From: Photobacterium sanguinicancri
Lineage (GTDB): Bacteria > Pseudomonadota > Gammaproteobacteria > Enterobacterales > Vibrionaceae
Length of the DNA: 41,331 nt
Direction of reading: 5' to 3'
Assembly: GCF_002265265.1 (NCBI RefSeq)
Contig: NZ_NOIF01000022.1
Coordinates: 1-41,331, forward strand
The translations under genes and the position numbers were made by a program. Position 1 is the stretch's first letter, and each line of letters opens with the position of its first letter. Of the stretch, positions 22,704 through 29,832 are shown one piece after another. The notes below the pieces were generated by a model, which saw nothing but the letters and a program-made list of their open reading frames with translations, did not search any database and was not told where the DNA came from.

Positions 22704-23615
22704 ATGGATATTTTTGTTAGAAACGGAATTTTAGCATTAGCGAATGTTGTTGAGCAGGACAGTAAGGGATGGTTCGAAGGGCATGTTGGTGCATCTTTAC
22801 TTGCAGGGGCGGCTTTATTGAAAAGTGATATGCTTTCAGACGCGTCTTATGAGAGTCTACAGTTAAGATTACATCTACAATCAGAAGAATATGCCCATCT
22901 TTTAAAGCCGTTAGCGGTAAGTAAACTGACGACTAACTATACCCCTATTATTGATGCGATCGAACAAAATACAAAGCAACTGAGTCGCTCTGGACATGGT
23001 GTGATTTATGGCGCTTTGGTGTTAAAGGCATTATCAGATAACAACTTAAAGGTCAGTGAAAACCTTGTGGCGAATATCGCTAAATTAATCATTAATTGCA
23101 CTGATGATAATTGGAAACGGTACTTTGGGCTTGATGATTATCGACATTATCCGATGTTTGAAAACACCCTAAATTTTAAGCGCAACCATCAAATAGGAAA
23201 CGGAAAAATAGGTGATAAAGAGATTGAAGCATTATGTGCCGTAGCTATAGAGCGCAGTGTTGATCAAGTTTATCACGATGCAAAAGGGTATTTTTTCGCA
23301 GGGGAGAAAATACATGGTATTACCCATGCCCATGCGGTTTTCCTGCTTCATACGCTCGGTTACACAGCGTTAGCCAGTAAGGCGATTCAACCATTACTTA
23401 TTCAGCTGGAGCTGAACGATTTAAGGCCAGAACCCACCACAGATTTAGTGTTAGCTCAGCCGAAAAAATTGGATTTGTCCGATCCTACAGTGTGGGGGTG
23501 TGACTATCGTAATGAACATCAAATAAAGCTGGCGCACAGCTATTCTGAATTATCAGCAAGGCTTAATTTACCATTGTCGGTTTTAGATAACTTATGGGGG
23601 GCGGTATCAAGTTAA
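22704..23615 (+). CDS. Hypothetical helical protein with repeated GH motifs
   Basis: A 303-residue soluble protein that I do not recognise. It is strongly helical, with three similar turns in which a Gly-His or His-rich loop opens a helix of small residues: FEGHVGASLLAGAALL, SGHGVIYGALVLKAL and HGITHAHAVFLLHTLGY. The pattern suggests an alpha/alpha toroid or repeat barrel with histidines lining one end, as in some oxidases and lyases, but no reaction can be assigned. ATG 22704 is chosen over GTG 22650 because AGAGGGA lies three bases before it. Flanked by gene-poor stretches on both sides, it is a single-gene unit. Confidence 0.55.
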   Translation: MDIFVRNGILALANVVEQDSKGWFEGHVGASLLAGAALLKSDMLSDASYESLQLRLHLQSEEYAHLLKPLAVSKLTTNYTPIIDAIEQNTKQLSRSGHGVIYGALVLKALSDNNLKVSENLVANIAKLIINCTDDNWKRYFGLDDYRHYPMFENTLNFKRNHQIGNGKIGDKEIEALCAVAIERSVDQVYHDAKGYFFAGEKIHGITHAHAVFLLHTLGYTALASKAIQPLLIQLELNDLRPEPTTDLVLAQPKKLDLSDPTVWGCDYRNEHQIKLAHSYSELSARLNLPLSVLDNLWGAVSS

Positions 23616-23938
23616 GTGAAACTCCCTTCGTTACTGATTTATATAGACGTTACGATAAAAAGTAACGGGTGCTTACTCTTGAGTGTAGCGGTGCGGAAAT
23701 ACGTTGTGAATGTGTTTGTTAGAGCGCTGCATTGAGTGGTTTTTTTCTCTATTTTACAGTGGTATAAACTCGATCTGCGTCGAAATTATTTCGTGATATT
23801 TAAATGGTTAGATCCTAAAGAATTATAATGTTTTCGTCAGTAAATGTAGCTCAAAAACGTACGCGGACACCCGTTTAAAGCGCTATAAAGGCGCTTGGTT
23901 TGATTGGTGAGACATTTTATTCTTAAAAGGAATTAACT
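23616..23938. other. Intergenic region, no gene found
   Basis: About 320 bases. Small hairpins are visible (CGTTAC...GTAACG near 23650-23670; AAGCGC...GCGCTT at 23878-23896) without T-runs. A 16-codon ORF near 23828 has no ribosome binding site. AAGGA before the next ATG at 23939 is the only clear signal. Confidence 0.5.
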
Positions 23939-24976
23939 ATGAATGCAAAGTCTGAATATTTACGTAGCCCTCGTGGATTTAGGTGGTGGTTGATAAGAGT
24001 CGTAATGGTAACTGTAGCGATTATTGTGGCTGCTGTTGCTTATTTATTGGTGGTCGGTGCATCAGCAAAATCGGAACTGATCGAGAGCAACCCTGCGCCA
24101 GGGCGTCTCGTTGATGTAGGGGGCTATAAGATGCACATTAACTGTATGGGGGAAGGCTCGCCAACTGTGTTGATGGAGGCTGGAGCGGGGGATTTTTCAG
24201 TTACTTGGTCTGCTGTACAGCCTAAGCTCAGCCAAACAACGCGTGTGTGCAGTTATGACCGATCTGGATTTGGCTGGAGTGAACCAAATGCAGAGCAAGC
24301 GCGAACAAGTCAAACTATGGTTCAAGAATTAGAAACCTTGCTTGCTAATGCCAATATTGAAGACGAGTTAGTCTTGGTGGGACATTCATTTGGCGGCCTT
24401 AATGTTCGTTTATTTGCGGATCGTCACCTTGATAAAGTGGTTGGTGTCGTGCTGGTGGATGCATTACATGAAGATGTGTCACCTGAAATGCAGCGTATTA
24501 ATTCAGAGGCCCAATTGGCTTTAGTTGAAGAGCTTCGCGTTGTATCTATCTTGCAGTCGATAGGGCTTTTGGCATTATCACCAGAAGAAATCCCCGAACA
24601 AGGTTTGCCACTTGAAGCTATGGCGCAGTACCGTGCAATATTAGCCACAGGTAGCCAAGTCGATACAATGATTGCAGAGTTAAGCGCGATTGAAGACAGC
24701 CTGACTTATGCGCGTAGCCTTGATCTGAAGCACTTCGATAATATTCCAGTAGCGGTACTGACAGCGACGCACCGTAATCAGCCTTCTTTATCAGAAGATC
24801 AGAATAAGCAGATGGCGAAAGCTTGGAACAAGATGCAAATAGCACAAAGTAAATTGTCGTCAGAGAGTTATTTTGTCTCTACATCGAAAAGTGGTCATTA
24901 CATTCAACTGGAACAACCCGAACTTGTCATTCGTACCATAAACAAGCTTGTTACAAGGGCGCGTTACAAGGGCTAA
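23939..24976 (+). CDS. Membrane-anchored alpha/beta hydrolase
   Basis: A 345-residue protein with one N-terminal membrane segment (about residues 18-42) preceded by basic residues, so it is probably anchored with its catalytic domain in the periplasm. The alpha/beta-hydrolase fold shows the oxyanion strand PTVLMEAGAGDFSVTW, the early motif VCSYDRSGFGWSEP, the nucleophile elbow GHSFGG (about residues 148-153) and a late Gly-His (SGHYIQLEQP) for the triad. Substrate is unknown; esterase or haloalkane-type hydrolysis is possible. AAGGA gives a good ribosome binding site. A small membrane gene begins one base after its stop, indicating an operon. Confidence 0.85.
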   Translation: MNAKSEYLRSPRGFRWWLIRVVMVTVAIIVAAVAYLLVVGASAKSELIESNPAPGRLVDVGGYKMHINCMGEGSPTVLMEAGAGDFSVTWSAVQPKLSQTTRVCSYDRSGFGWSEPNAEQARTSQTMVQELETLLANANIEDELVLVGHSFGGLNVRLFADRHLDKVVGVVLVDALHEDVSPEMQRINSEAQLALVEELRVVSILQSIGLLALSPEEIPEQGLPLEAMAQYRAILATGSQVDTMIAELSAIEDSLTYARSLDLKHFDNIPVAVLTATHRNQPSLSEDQNKQMAKAWNKMQIAQSKLSSESYFVSTSKSGHYIQLEQPELVIRTINKLVTRARYKG

Positions 24977-24977
24977 A

Positions 24978-25310
24978 ATGATGTTACTTGTACCCACGAT
25001 AGCGATTTTAGTTTTATATTTTTACTTTTATGGTATTGAAGGTCTTAATTTTCATGTCATCTCTGCCGTCGTTGTTATGGCTATGTATTTATTATTGTTT
25101 TATGTCGCTTCACCATCAGGTTTGCAGTACAGCGGTTCAAAAATGGGTGGCCTATATCTATGTCTTCCAGTTGTGTCATTTGGGGCATTAGTTTTTGCTG
25201 ATACGGATGAAAACAGTCATGAACAAAAATGGTGTTTTGTTCTTGGAGGATGGTTTGGGCTGCTAACAGCCTTATCATTTCTCGTTTTCTTTAAGTTTTA
25301 TTATTGGTGA
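24978..25310 (+). CDS. Small integral membrane protein, unknown
   Basis: A 110-residue protein with four hydrophobic segments (about residues 2-18, 25-42, 56-75 and 88-107) and a short charged loop DTDENSHEQKW between the third and fourth. No family was recognised. The start is ATG 24978, immediately after the alpha/beta-hydrolase stop, with AAGGG upstream inside the hydrolase gene, so the two are cotranscribed and probably coupled. An open frame extends upstream to 24948 but overlaps the hydrolase. It may be an accessory membrane partner of the hydrolase; this is inference from position only. Confidence 0.6.
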   Translation: MMLLVPTIAILVLYFYFYGIEGLNFHVISAVVVMAMYLLLFYVASPSGLQYSGSKMGGLYLCLPVVSFGALVFADTDENSHEQKWCFVLGGWFGLLTALSFLVFFKFYYW

Positions 25311-25384
25311 TTAAAATAGGTATCGATATACCTATTACGTTGTCACTTCACTGCTGCGTTAATATTGGTGATCAAGGAGGATCG

Positions 25385-25615
25385 ATGCTTAACGTGAATA
25401 AGAAGGGCTCGTTACGATCCAGTTTTGCGCCTGTTCGTGTCCCCGATGGTTACTATATGGCACTTGGGGATAACCGAGATAATAGCTCAGACTCTAGAGC
25501 GATAGGTTTTGTCCCGAGGGATGAAATTGTGGGAAGAACAAAGAGTGTTGTTTTGTCGTTTAATTATGATAACTACTATATACCGCGCAGTGATCGTTTC
25601 TTTAAACCGCTATAA
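25385..25615 (+). pseudogene. Signal peptidase I C-terminal fragment
   Basis: A 76-residue frame whose centre, VPDGYYMALGDNRDNSSDSR followed by AIGFVPRDEIVG, is the unmistakable box E region of type I signal peptidases, ending naturally with YYIPRSDRFFKPL. The segments carrying the catalytic serine (box B) and lysine (box D) are absent and are not found in other frames of the adjoining sequence, so this cannot be an active peptidase. Oddly, AAGGAGG lies four bases before the ATG, a near-perfect ribosome binding site. It is therefore either the 3' remnant of a deleted paralogue or an expressed fragment with a new role. The frame is also open upstream to 25304 without motif content. Confidence 0.65.
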
Positions 25616-25651
25616 ATAGTGTTAAAGCTGCGCCGTAGCTAAGGGAGCTGT

Positions 25652-26281
25652 ATGACGTTTACATTGGCATTATTAAATGTCGCATTAATTTGGATGTTTG
25701 CGGTTGCGACACCGGGGGCAAATGTACTATTAACGGTGAATACAGCTTTGCATTATGACCGAAAACTAGCCTTGTACTCCGCTTTTGGTGTGAGTACGGC
25801 TATTTTGCTATGGGCCTTTTTCGGTGGCTCAGGCTTGGTGATTTTGTTTACGCATTACCCGCAACTATTTGGTTTCATGAAGCTGGTCGGTGGTTGCTAT
25901 TTATTGTATCTGGGGATTCGTCAGATCTATCAAACACGAAAAAGTAATGCGCTAATGACAGGTGCGAATGCACCGACAGTGAGTTTTCCTTCCTCAAAAA
26001 AGATCTTTTTGACGGCCTTCATTACAAGCATTTTGAACCCTAAAACCGGTTTCTTTGTGGTCAGTGTGTTTAGTATTTCGATGCCAGCGCACATGACGGG
26101 GTGGATGGTATTCGCCATCATGCTCACTATGTCCTCAATTACATTGGTGTGGCATGTGTTTCTCGGCGTTGCATTTTCGCGTCAATCTGCCAAAAGTGTT
26201 TATCAACGCATTTCCCATTATATTGATTACGCGACGGGTGGCCTGTTTACTCTGTTTGGTATAAAAGTGATGGCGTCTTAA
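25652..26281 (+). CDS. LysE family exporter
   Basis: A 209-residue membrane protein with about six hydrophobic segments. The LysE-family N-terminal signature is in FAVATPGANVLLTVNTALHY, and the central SILNPKTGFFVVSVF matches the conserved N-P-K-x-x-x-F element. Substrate is unknown (amino acid or derivative). AAGGGAG lies six bases before the ATG. It shares only family-level resemblance with the LysE gene at 8994. It ends at a strong bidirectional terminator facing the convergent reductase gene. Confidence 0.88.
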   Translation: MTFTLALLNVALIWMFAVATPGANVLLTVNTALHYDRKLALYSAFGVSTAILLWAFFGGSGLVILFTHYPQLFGFMKLVGGCYLLYLGIRQIYQTRKSNALMTGANAPTVSFPSSKKIFLTAFITSILNPKTGFFVVSVFSISMPAHMTGWMVFAIMLTMSSITLVWHVFLGVAFSRQSAKSVYQRISHYIDYATGGLFTLFGIKVMAS

Positions 26282-26284
26282 GAA

Positions 26285-26313
26285 GTAAAACCCAGCGAAA
26301 GGCTGGGTTTTAC
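26285..26313. terminator. Bidirectional terminator
   Basis: GTAAAACCCAGC and GCTGGGTTTTAC make a perfect 12-base stem with a GAAAG loop. The AAAA/TTTT bases at the foot serve as U-tract on either strand, between convergent genes. Confidence 0.85.
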
Positions 26314-26348
26314 TGGATCTCTGTGTCTATCGCGTTACAAATCGCGCG

Positions 26349-26981
26349 TTACCAAGTTAATGTTGGGTCGATACATTGATAGATCTCACCGATGCTTGTT
26401 TTGTCTGCGAACAGCTGTAAAGCGAGCTTTGCGACTTCGCTACGGTGGATCAAACCGTGAACTTCAGCGTGTTGAGAAAGCTCACCATCATTGGTGACAT
26501 CTCCATCTTTTAAGCCTCCGGGGCGCAAAATAGTGTAATCCAGCGTGCTCGACTGAAGCCAAGCTTCTGCTAATGATTTTTCACGAACCGCAGCACCAAA
26601 GCCTTTTTTGGCGGCGTCTGACAAGTATTGCCATGAGTCACCACAACCTAGCGACGTGATGAGTAAGAAACGCTGGATCTGGTGTTGCTCCAGAGCATTG
26701 ATTAAGTATCGGTGACCAATGTAATCAACCGGTACATCGGCATGGAAACTGCCCATAGTCGATACAACCCAAGCATCGGCTGGTATCGCAGCTACCGCTT
26801 TTTCAACTTGCTGAGCATCTGTTGCATCACAGCTAATAGATGGGATCCCTAGTGCTTTTAGACGAGGGTTTTTTGATGGATTACGTGCAACGGCAATAAC
26901 GTTTTCGCCTTGGTGATGAAAGTAGTCGACCATAGCTGCGCCTAAACCACTTGCCGCTCCCCAAACAACAATTGTATTCAT
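26349..26981 (-). CDS. NAD(P)-binding reductase, atypical SDR (BVR-B-like)
   Basis: A 210-residue Rossmann-fold protein of the atypical short-chain dehydrogenase group that includes NmrA-like and biliverdin-IX-beta/flavin reductases. The dinucleotide motif is VVWGAASGLGAAMVDYF (residues about 5-21), followed by AVARNPSKNPRL, which favours NADPH, and the later FLLITSLGCGDSW and YTILRPGGLKDG elements. Start is ATG with AGGAAGAGA ribosome binding site. A Fur-like box begins about 15 bases upstream of the start codon, suggesting induction by iron limitation; a haem-breakdown or flavin/ferric-reduction role would then make sense but is inference. Confidence 0.8.
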   Translation of the reverse strand: MNTIVVWGAASGLGAAMVDYFHHQGENVIAVARNPSKNPRLKALGIPSISCDATDAQQVEKAVAAIPADAWVVSTMGSFHADVPVDYIGHRYLINALEQHQIQRFLLITSLGCGDSWQYLSDAAKKGFGAAVREKSLAEAWLQSSTLDYTILRPGGLKDGDVTNDGELSQHAEVHGLIHRSEVAKLALQLFADKTSIGEIYQCIDPTLTW

Positions 26982-26996
26982 AGATAAATCTCTTCC

Positions 26997-27016
26997 TGAT
27001 AATGATAATAGTTTAC
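26997..27016. promoter_or_regulatory. Fur-like box upstream of the reductase gene
   Basis: GATAATGATAATAGTTTAC matches 15 of 19 bases of the classical Fur box GATAATGATAATCATTATC by eye, with two tandem GATAAT hexamers. It lies just upstream of the minus-strand reductase start. Confidence 0.6.
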
Positions 27017-27140
27017 ATCTTCATGGGTAAATTGCTAGTTATCAATAGGGTGTAAGCATGAGTATTTCAAATGGCGCCAGTATTCATTCAGCTTAAGAGA
27101 TGATTCGTACAGCTTGCACCAGCAATATCTATACTTAAAG

Positions 27141-27170
27141 TTGATAATTGTTATCAATTAGGCGTACGAT
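27141..27170 (+). promoter_or_regulatory. Candidate promoter of def2
   Basis: TTGATA (27141-27146) and TACGAT (27165-27170) with an 18-base spacer, overlapped by the Fur-like box. Transcription from here would give a leader of about 170 bases before the deformylase start. Confidence 0.4.
27142..27156. promoter_or_regulatory. Fur-like box upstream of def2
   Basis: TGATAATTGTTATCA matches 13 of 14 defined positions of the 7-1-7 Fur consensus TGATAATNATTATCA. It overlaps the -35 of a candidate promoter for the deformylase gene, the expected place for iron-dependent repression. Confidence 0.65.
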
Positions 27171-27345
27171 CTATGCCTGACTCGATCACAAATTGCTTTT
27201 GTATCTGTATAACGCGAGAAAGCCTGTAATATCATTACGATGAATACGATTAATCGAGCAAGGTAGCTGTTAATTTGGCAGATTAAATCGTTTGAACACT
27301 TTCTTACCAATATTGATATTGAAGATACTTAACAGAAGACGTGCT

Positions 27346-27852
27346 ATGGCTATTTTAGATATTCTGACAATTCCAGACCCAAGACTCAAAATTCCAGCAA
27401 AGCCGGTAACGGATATTGCTGCAGTTCAACCTTTCATCGATGATTTGCTCGCAACTATGTATTCGACAAGTGATGGTATCGGATTAGCTGCAACGCAAGT
27501 TGGTAGCACCAATGCCATTGTTGTTATCGATATCTCAGAAAATCGCGATGATCCTTTAGTGTTAATTAACCCAGAGGTAGTGAGCGGTAGCAATAAGGCA
27601 ATGGGGCAAGAAGGGTGTTTGTCAGTCCCAGGTTATTACGCAGATGTAGAACGTTATACGTCTGTGGTGGTCTCTGCGCTAGATCGTAATGGCGATCAAA
27701 TGACGATTGAAAATAGTGAATTTCTCGCTGTGGTTATGCAGCATGAAATTGATCATTTAAAAGGTAATTTGTTCATTGATTATCTCTCGCCATTAAAGCG
27801 AACAATGGCACTAAAAAAAGTTAAGAAAACAGTGAAAGCGCGATCGGAGTAG
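27346..27852 (+). CDS. def: Peptide deformylase (second type)
   Basis: Removes the formyl group from the N-terminal methionine of new proteins, using a metal bound by one Cys and two His. All three family motifs are present: GIGLAATQ (residues 44-51), EGCLS with Cys91, and QHEIDHLKG with His133, Glu134 and His137. ATG 27346 gives a 168-residue protein whose start MAILDILTIPDPRLK aligns with E. coli Def; the frame is open to 27292 but that part does not match. No fmt gene follows, unlike the housekeeping def-fmt pair, so this is probably an additional copy. Its candidate promoter is overlapped by a good Fur-like box. It forms an operon with the next gene (gap six bases). Confidence 0.92.
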   Translation: MAILDILTIPDPRLKIPAKPVTDIAAVQPFIDDLLATMYSTSDGIGLAATQVGSTNAIVVIDISENRDDPLVLINPEVVSGSNKAMGQEGCLSVPGYYADVERYTSVVVSALDRNGDQMTIENSEFLAVVMQHEIDHLKGNLFIDYLSPLKRTMALKKVKKTVKARSE

Positions 27853-27858
27853 CGACAA

Positions 27859-28212
27859 ATGGATAATTTGTTTACTTATATCGCCGCGATAAAAGGGCAT
27901 AGCTCTGATGTTGTGATCGCCACTCAAGAGACACATTCACACCAATATATTGATGATGGTGTTGAAGTGAATGAAGAACAGACGTCTTATGTTTTCAATA
28001 ATGGTGTCGTTCTTCAATATCGTTCGGAAAAAGACAGCCTAAACGGCACTCCAGAACATACCGCTGATAATGTGTGTGAAGAGTGCTGGATTAGCTATCA
28101 AGTAGTGGAATCTGACGTTTATGCGATCAGGCCTATGAAGAAAGTGTTCAATAATAAGTGCCAAGAAGCCTTCTGGGTGAAGATTCAGCGAGAGCAACAG
28201 TTGGCACATTAG
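27859..28212 (+). CDS. Hypothetical 117-aa protein in operon with def2
   Basis: A soluble, acidic 117-residue protein, beginning MDNLFTYIAAIKGH. It starts six bases after the deformylase stop, with CGGAG upstream, so it is almost certainly cotranscribed. It contains three cysteines (CEEC near residues 74-77 and one near 101) and several histidines, which could bind a metal, but no known motif is complete. I do not recognise the family. Co-regulation with a metal-dependent enzyme under a Fur-like box makes a role in metal supply or low-iron adaptation possible; this is inference. Confidence 0.6.
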   Translation: MDNLFTYIAAIKGHSSDVVIATQETHSHQYIDDGVEVNEEQTSYVFNNGVVLQYRSEKDSLNGTPEHTADNVCEECWISYQVVESDVYAIRPMKKVFNNKCQEAFWVKIQREQQLAH

Positions 28213-28276
28213 TTATCACCAAGAATCGTATAAATTTGGTCTACGCTGTGTAGAACAAGATTAATGAAAGGAATGG

Positions 28277-28681
28277 ATGATGAAAGGGAAATGCCTTTGT
28301 GGAGCTATAGAAGCCGTTGCTGACGATCAACATGAGGTCGGCTTATGTCATTGCGATATGTGTCGGAGATGGACCGGAGGTCCATTCTTTGCTGTTCATT
28401 GTGGACCGAACGTTACCTTTCTTGGTGATACCCCATTAATCTATCAATCTTCTGAGTGGGCAGAGCGAGGATTTTGCGGTAAATGTGGTACGCATTTGTT
28501 CTACCACTTATTACCGAAGAATGAATATATTCTCTCAGCTGGCTTATTCCAAGATCAAGATTTTGACCTAGAAAGTGAAATATTCATTGATGAAAAGCCT
28601 GATTACTACGCGTTTAGTAACGAAACAAAAAAGCTAACTGGCCAGCAGGTGTTTGAACAAGCAACAGGGAAAAACAGTTAA
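28277..28681 (+). CDS. GFA/CENP-V family zinc protein
   Basis: A 134-residue protein of the glutathione-dependent formaldehyde-activating (GFA/CENP-V) family. The Cys pattern is complete: CLCGAI near the start, LCHCDMCRRWTGGPFF, and GFCGKCGTHLFYHL, ligating two zinc ions. True GFA catalyses the formation of S-hydroxymethylglutathione, but most small members are not proven to do so. ATG 28277 is followed by a second ATG; AAGGAATGG is the ribosome binding site. It is separate from the deformylase operon (64-base gap) and followed closely by an ABM monooxygenase gene, possibly forming an operon. Confidence 0.88.
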   Translation: MMKGKCLCGAIEAVADDQHEVGLCHCDMCRRWTGGPFFAVHCGPNVTFLGDTPLIYQSSEWAERGFCGKCGTHLFYHLLPKNEYILSAGLFQDQDFDLESEIFIDEKPDYYAFSNETKKLTGQQVFEQATGKNS

Positions 28682-28722
28682 CTTAAAAGTAACCTACATA
28701 TCTAATTAAAAAGGAATTCACT

Positions 28723-29073
28723 ATGACTAGTCGTGTTTATGTACTCGCGCAGTTTAAGCCAAAAGACGGGAAAGAAGCCGAGTTGTTTGAGGTGTTAAAA
28801 GCATTAGAGCCAGACGCGTACCGCGAAGAAGGCTGTATCCAATATATGCTGACGCGCCAAATCGATCATCCAAGTGCGATCCGAAATGATTACCCAATCG
28901 TGTTTAATGAAATTTGGGAAGATGCGGATTGTTGGTCTGCACATGGTCGACGTAAACAAATTCAGCACTTTTTTGAAACCCAAGTTAAAGCAGAAACTGG
29001 TCTAGTCGCTGATGCAATTGTGACGGCTTACACCGATGAAGGGCATGATTTTGATGCGCCTATTTTTGAGTAG
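28723..29073 (+). CDS. ABM-type antibiotic biosynthesis monooxygenase
   Basis: A 116-residue alpha+beta barrel protein of the ABM (YgiN-like) family: VYVLAQFKPKDGKEAELFEVLKAL at the N-terminus, EEGCIQYMLTRQ in strand 2 and FNEIWEDADCWSAHGRRKQIQHF in the second half. Family members oxidise quinols or aromatic polyketides without cofactor, or degrade haem in the IsdG branch; the haem-binding Asn/His/Trp set of IsdG is not evident. AAAAAGGAATTCACT provides a good ribosome binding site. Neighbouring GFA and intradiol-dioxygenase genes suggest small-molecule detoxification or aromatic turnover, but nothing links them firmly. Confidence 0.85.
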   Translation: MTSRVYVLAQFKPKDGKEAELFEVLKALEPDAYREEGCIQYMLTRQIDHPSAIRNDYPIVFNEIWEDADCWSAHGRRKQIQHFFETQVKAETGLVADAIVTAYTDEGHDFDAPIFE

Positions 29074-29177
29074 CGTTGAGTAGCTTTGTCTCAACAGTGT
29101 AGCGAATTAGTCTATTTGAATAAGCACTGCCACAATGTAAGTAATGTCGAAGGCTATTTACTATCGGGAGAGGTATT

Positions 29178-29759
29178 ATGCGCAGGCGTCACTTCCTTGC
29201 ATTGTGGTCACTGTTGTTCGCGTGGCGTGCGAAAGCAAAACCATCCACCGCTAGCTTGTTAACGCCCCCTCAAGCGGAAGGGCCATTCTATCCCGTAATA
29301 CCTATACCGAGCCGTTCAAATTTAATCGCTAATGTGCAAGGGCTGATAGGTAAGCCTTTGACTTTGCAAGGGCAAGTTCGCAACCGCCAAGGAAAGCCGT
29401 TACTCGGTATTCAAGTTGAAATTTGGCAATGCGATGGCGCAGGTATTTACGATCATCCTCAGCAGGCTAACCACACGGCATTTGACTCTCATTTTGCCGG
29501 CTTTGGTGGTGTTGAAACCGATAGTAAAGGGCAATATGCCTTTCAAACCTTGGTACCAGTGCCTTACAACAATCGACCACCACATATTCACGTTAAGCTA
29601 TGGCAAAAAGATCGTGAGCTATTAACAACTCAGCTGTATCTGAAAGGGCAGACAGGCAATGAATGGTGGGGCGGAGAAGAACGAGAGCAACTACAAATCG
29701 ATATTGTTCAAAACGGTGAACACTCGGAGGCCAGTTTTGATTTTGTAGTGAATGCTTAA
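29178..29759 (+). CDS. Tat-exported intradiol ring-cleavage dioxygenase
   Basis: A 193-residue protein related to protocatechuate 3,4-dioxygenase subunits, which cut catechol rings with a Fe(III) centre. Likely iron ligands are Tyr91 (GAGIYDHP), Tyr130 (PVPYNN), His136 and His138 (RPPHIHVKL). The GPFYP element (Tyr38) is conserved. The N-terminus RRRHFLALWSLLFAW has a twin-arginine signal (R-R-x-F-L), so it is probably folded with iron inside the cell and exported by Tat. Periplasmic members of this group are known but poorly characterised. It is a stand-alone gene with GGGAGAGG before the ATG, ending at a bidirectional terminator. Substrate is unknown. Confidence 0.87.
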   Translation: MRRRHFLALWSLLFAWRAKAKPSTASLLTPPQAEGPFYPVIPIPSRSNLIANVQGLIGKPLTLQGQVRNRQGKPLLGIQVEIWQCDGAGIYDHPQQANHTAFDSHFAGFGGVETDSKGQYAFQTLVPVPYNNRPPHIHVKLWQKDRELLTTQLYLKGQTGNEWWGGEEREQLQIDIVQNGEHSEASFDFVVNA

Positions 29760-29776
29760 TATTGACGTTAAGTGAT

Positions 29777-29814
29777 AAAGAGTGCCATATAGCCTTGGTT
29801 GCTAGGCACTCTTT
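29777..29814. terminator. Bidirectional terminator
   Basis: AAAGAGTGCC and GGCACTCTTT form a ten-base stem with an 18-base loop, followed by TTAC and AT-rich sequence, between the convergent dioxygenase and ppiB genes. Confidence 0.75.
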
Positions 29815-29832
29815 TACTTATTCAGAGAGGTA

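Noticed and set aside
27173-27229. 18-codon ORF with several cysteines in the def2 leader
   Set aside because: It lies at or before the inferred transcription start, has no ribosome binding site, and nothing suggests attenuation.
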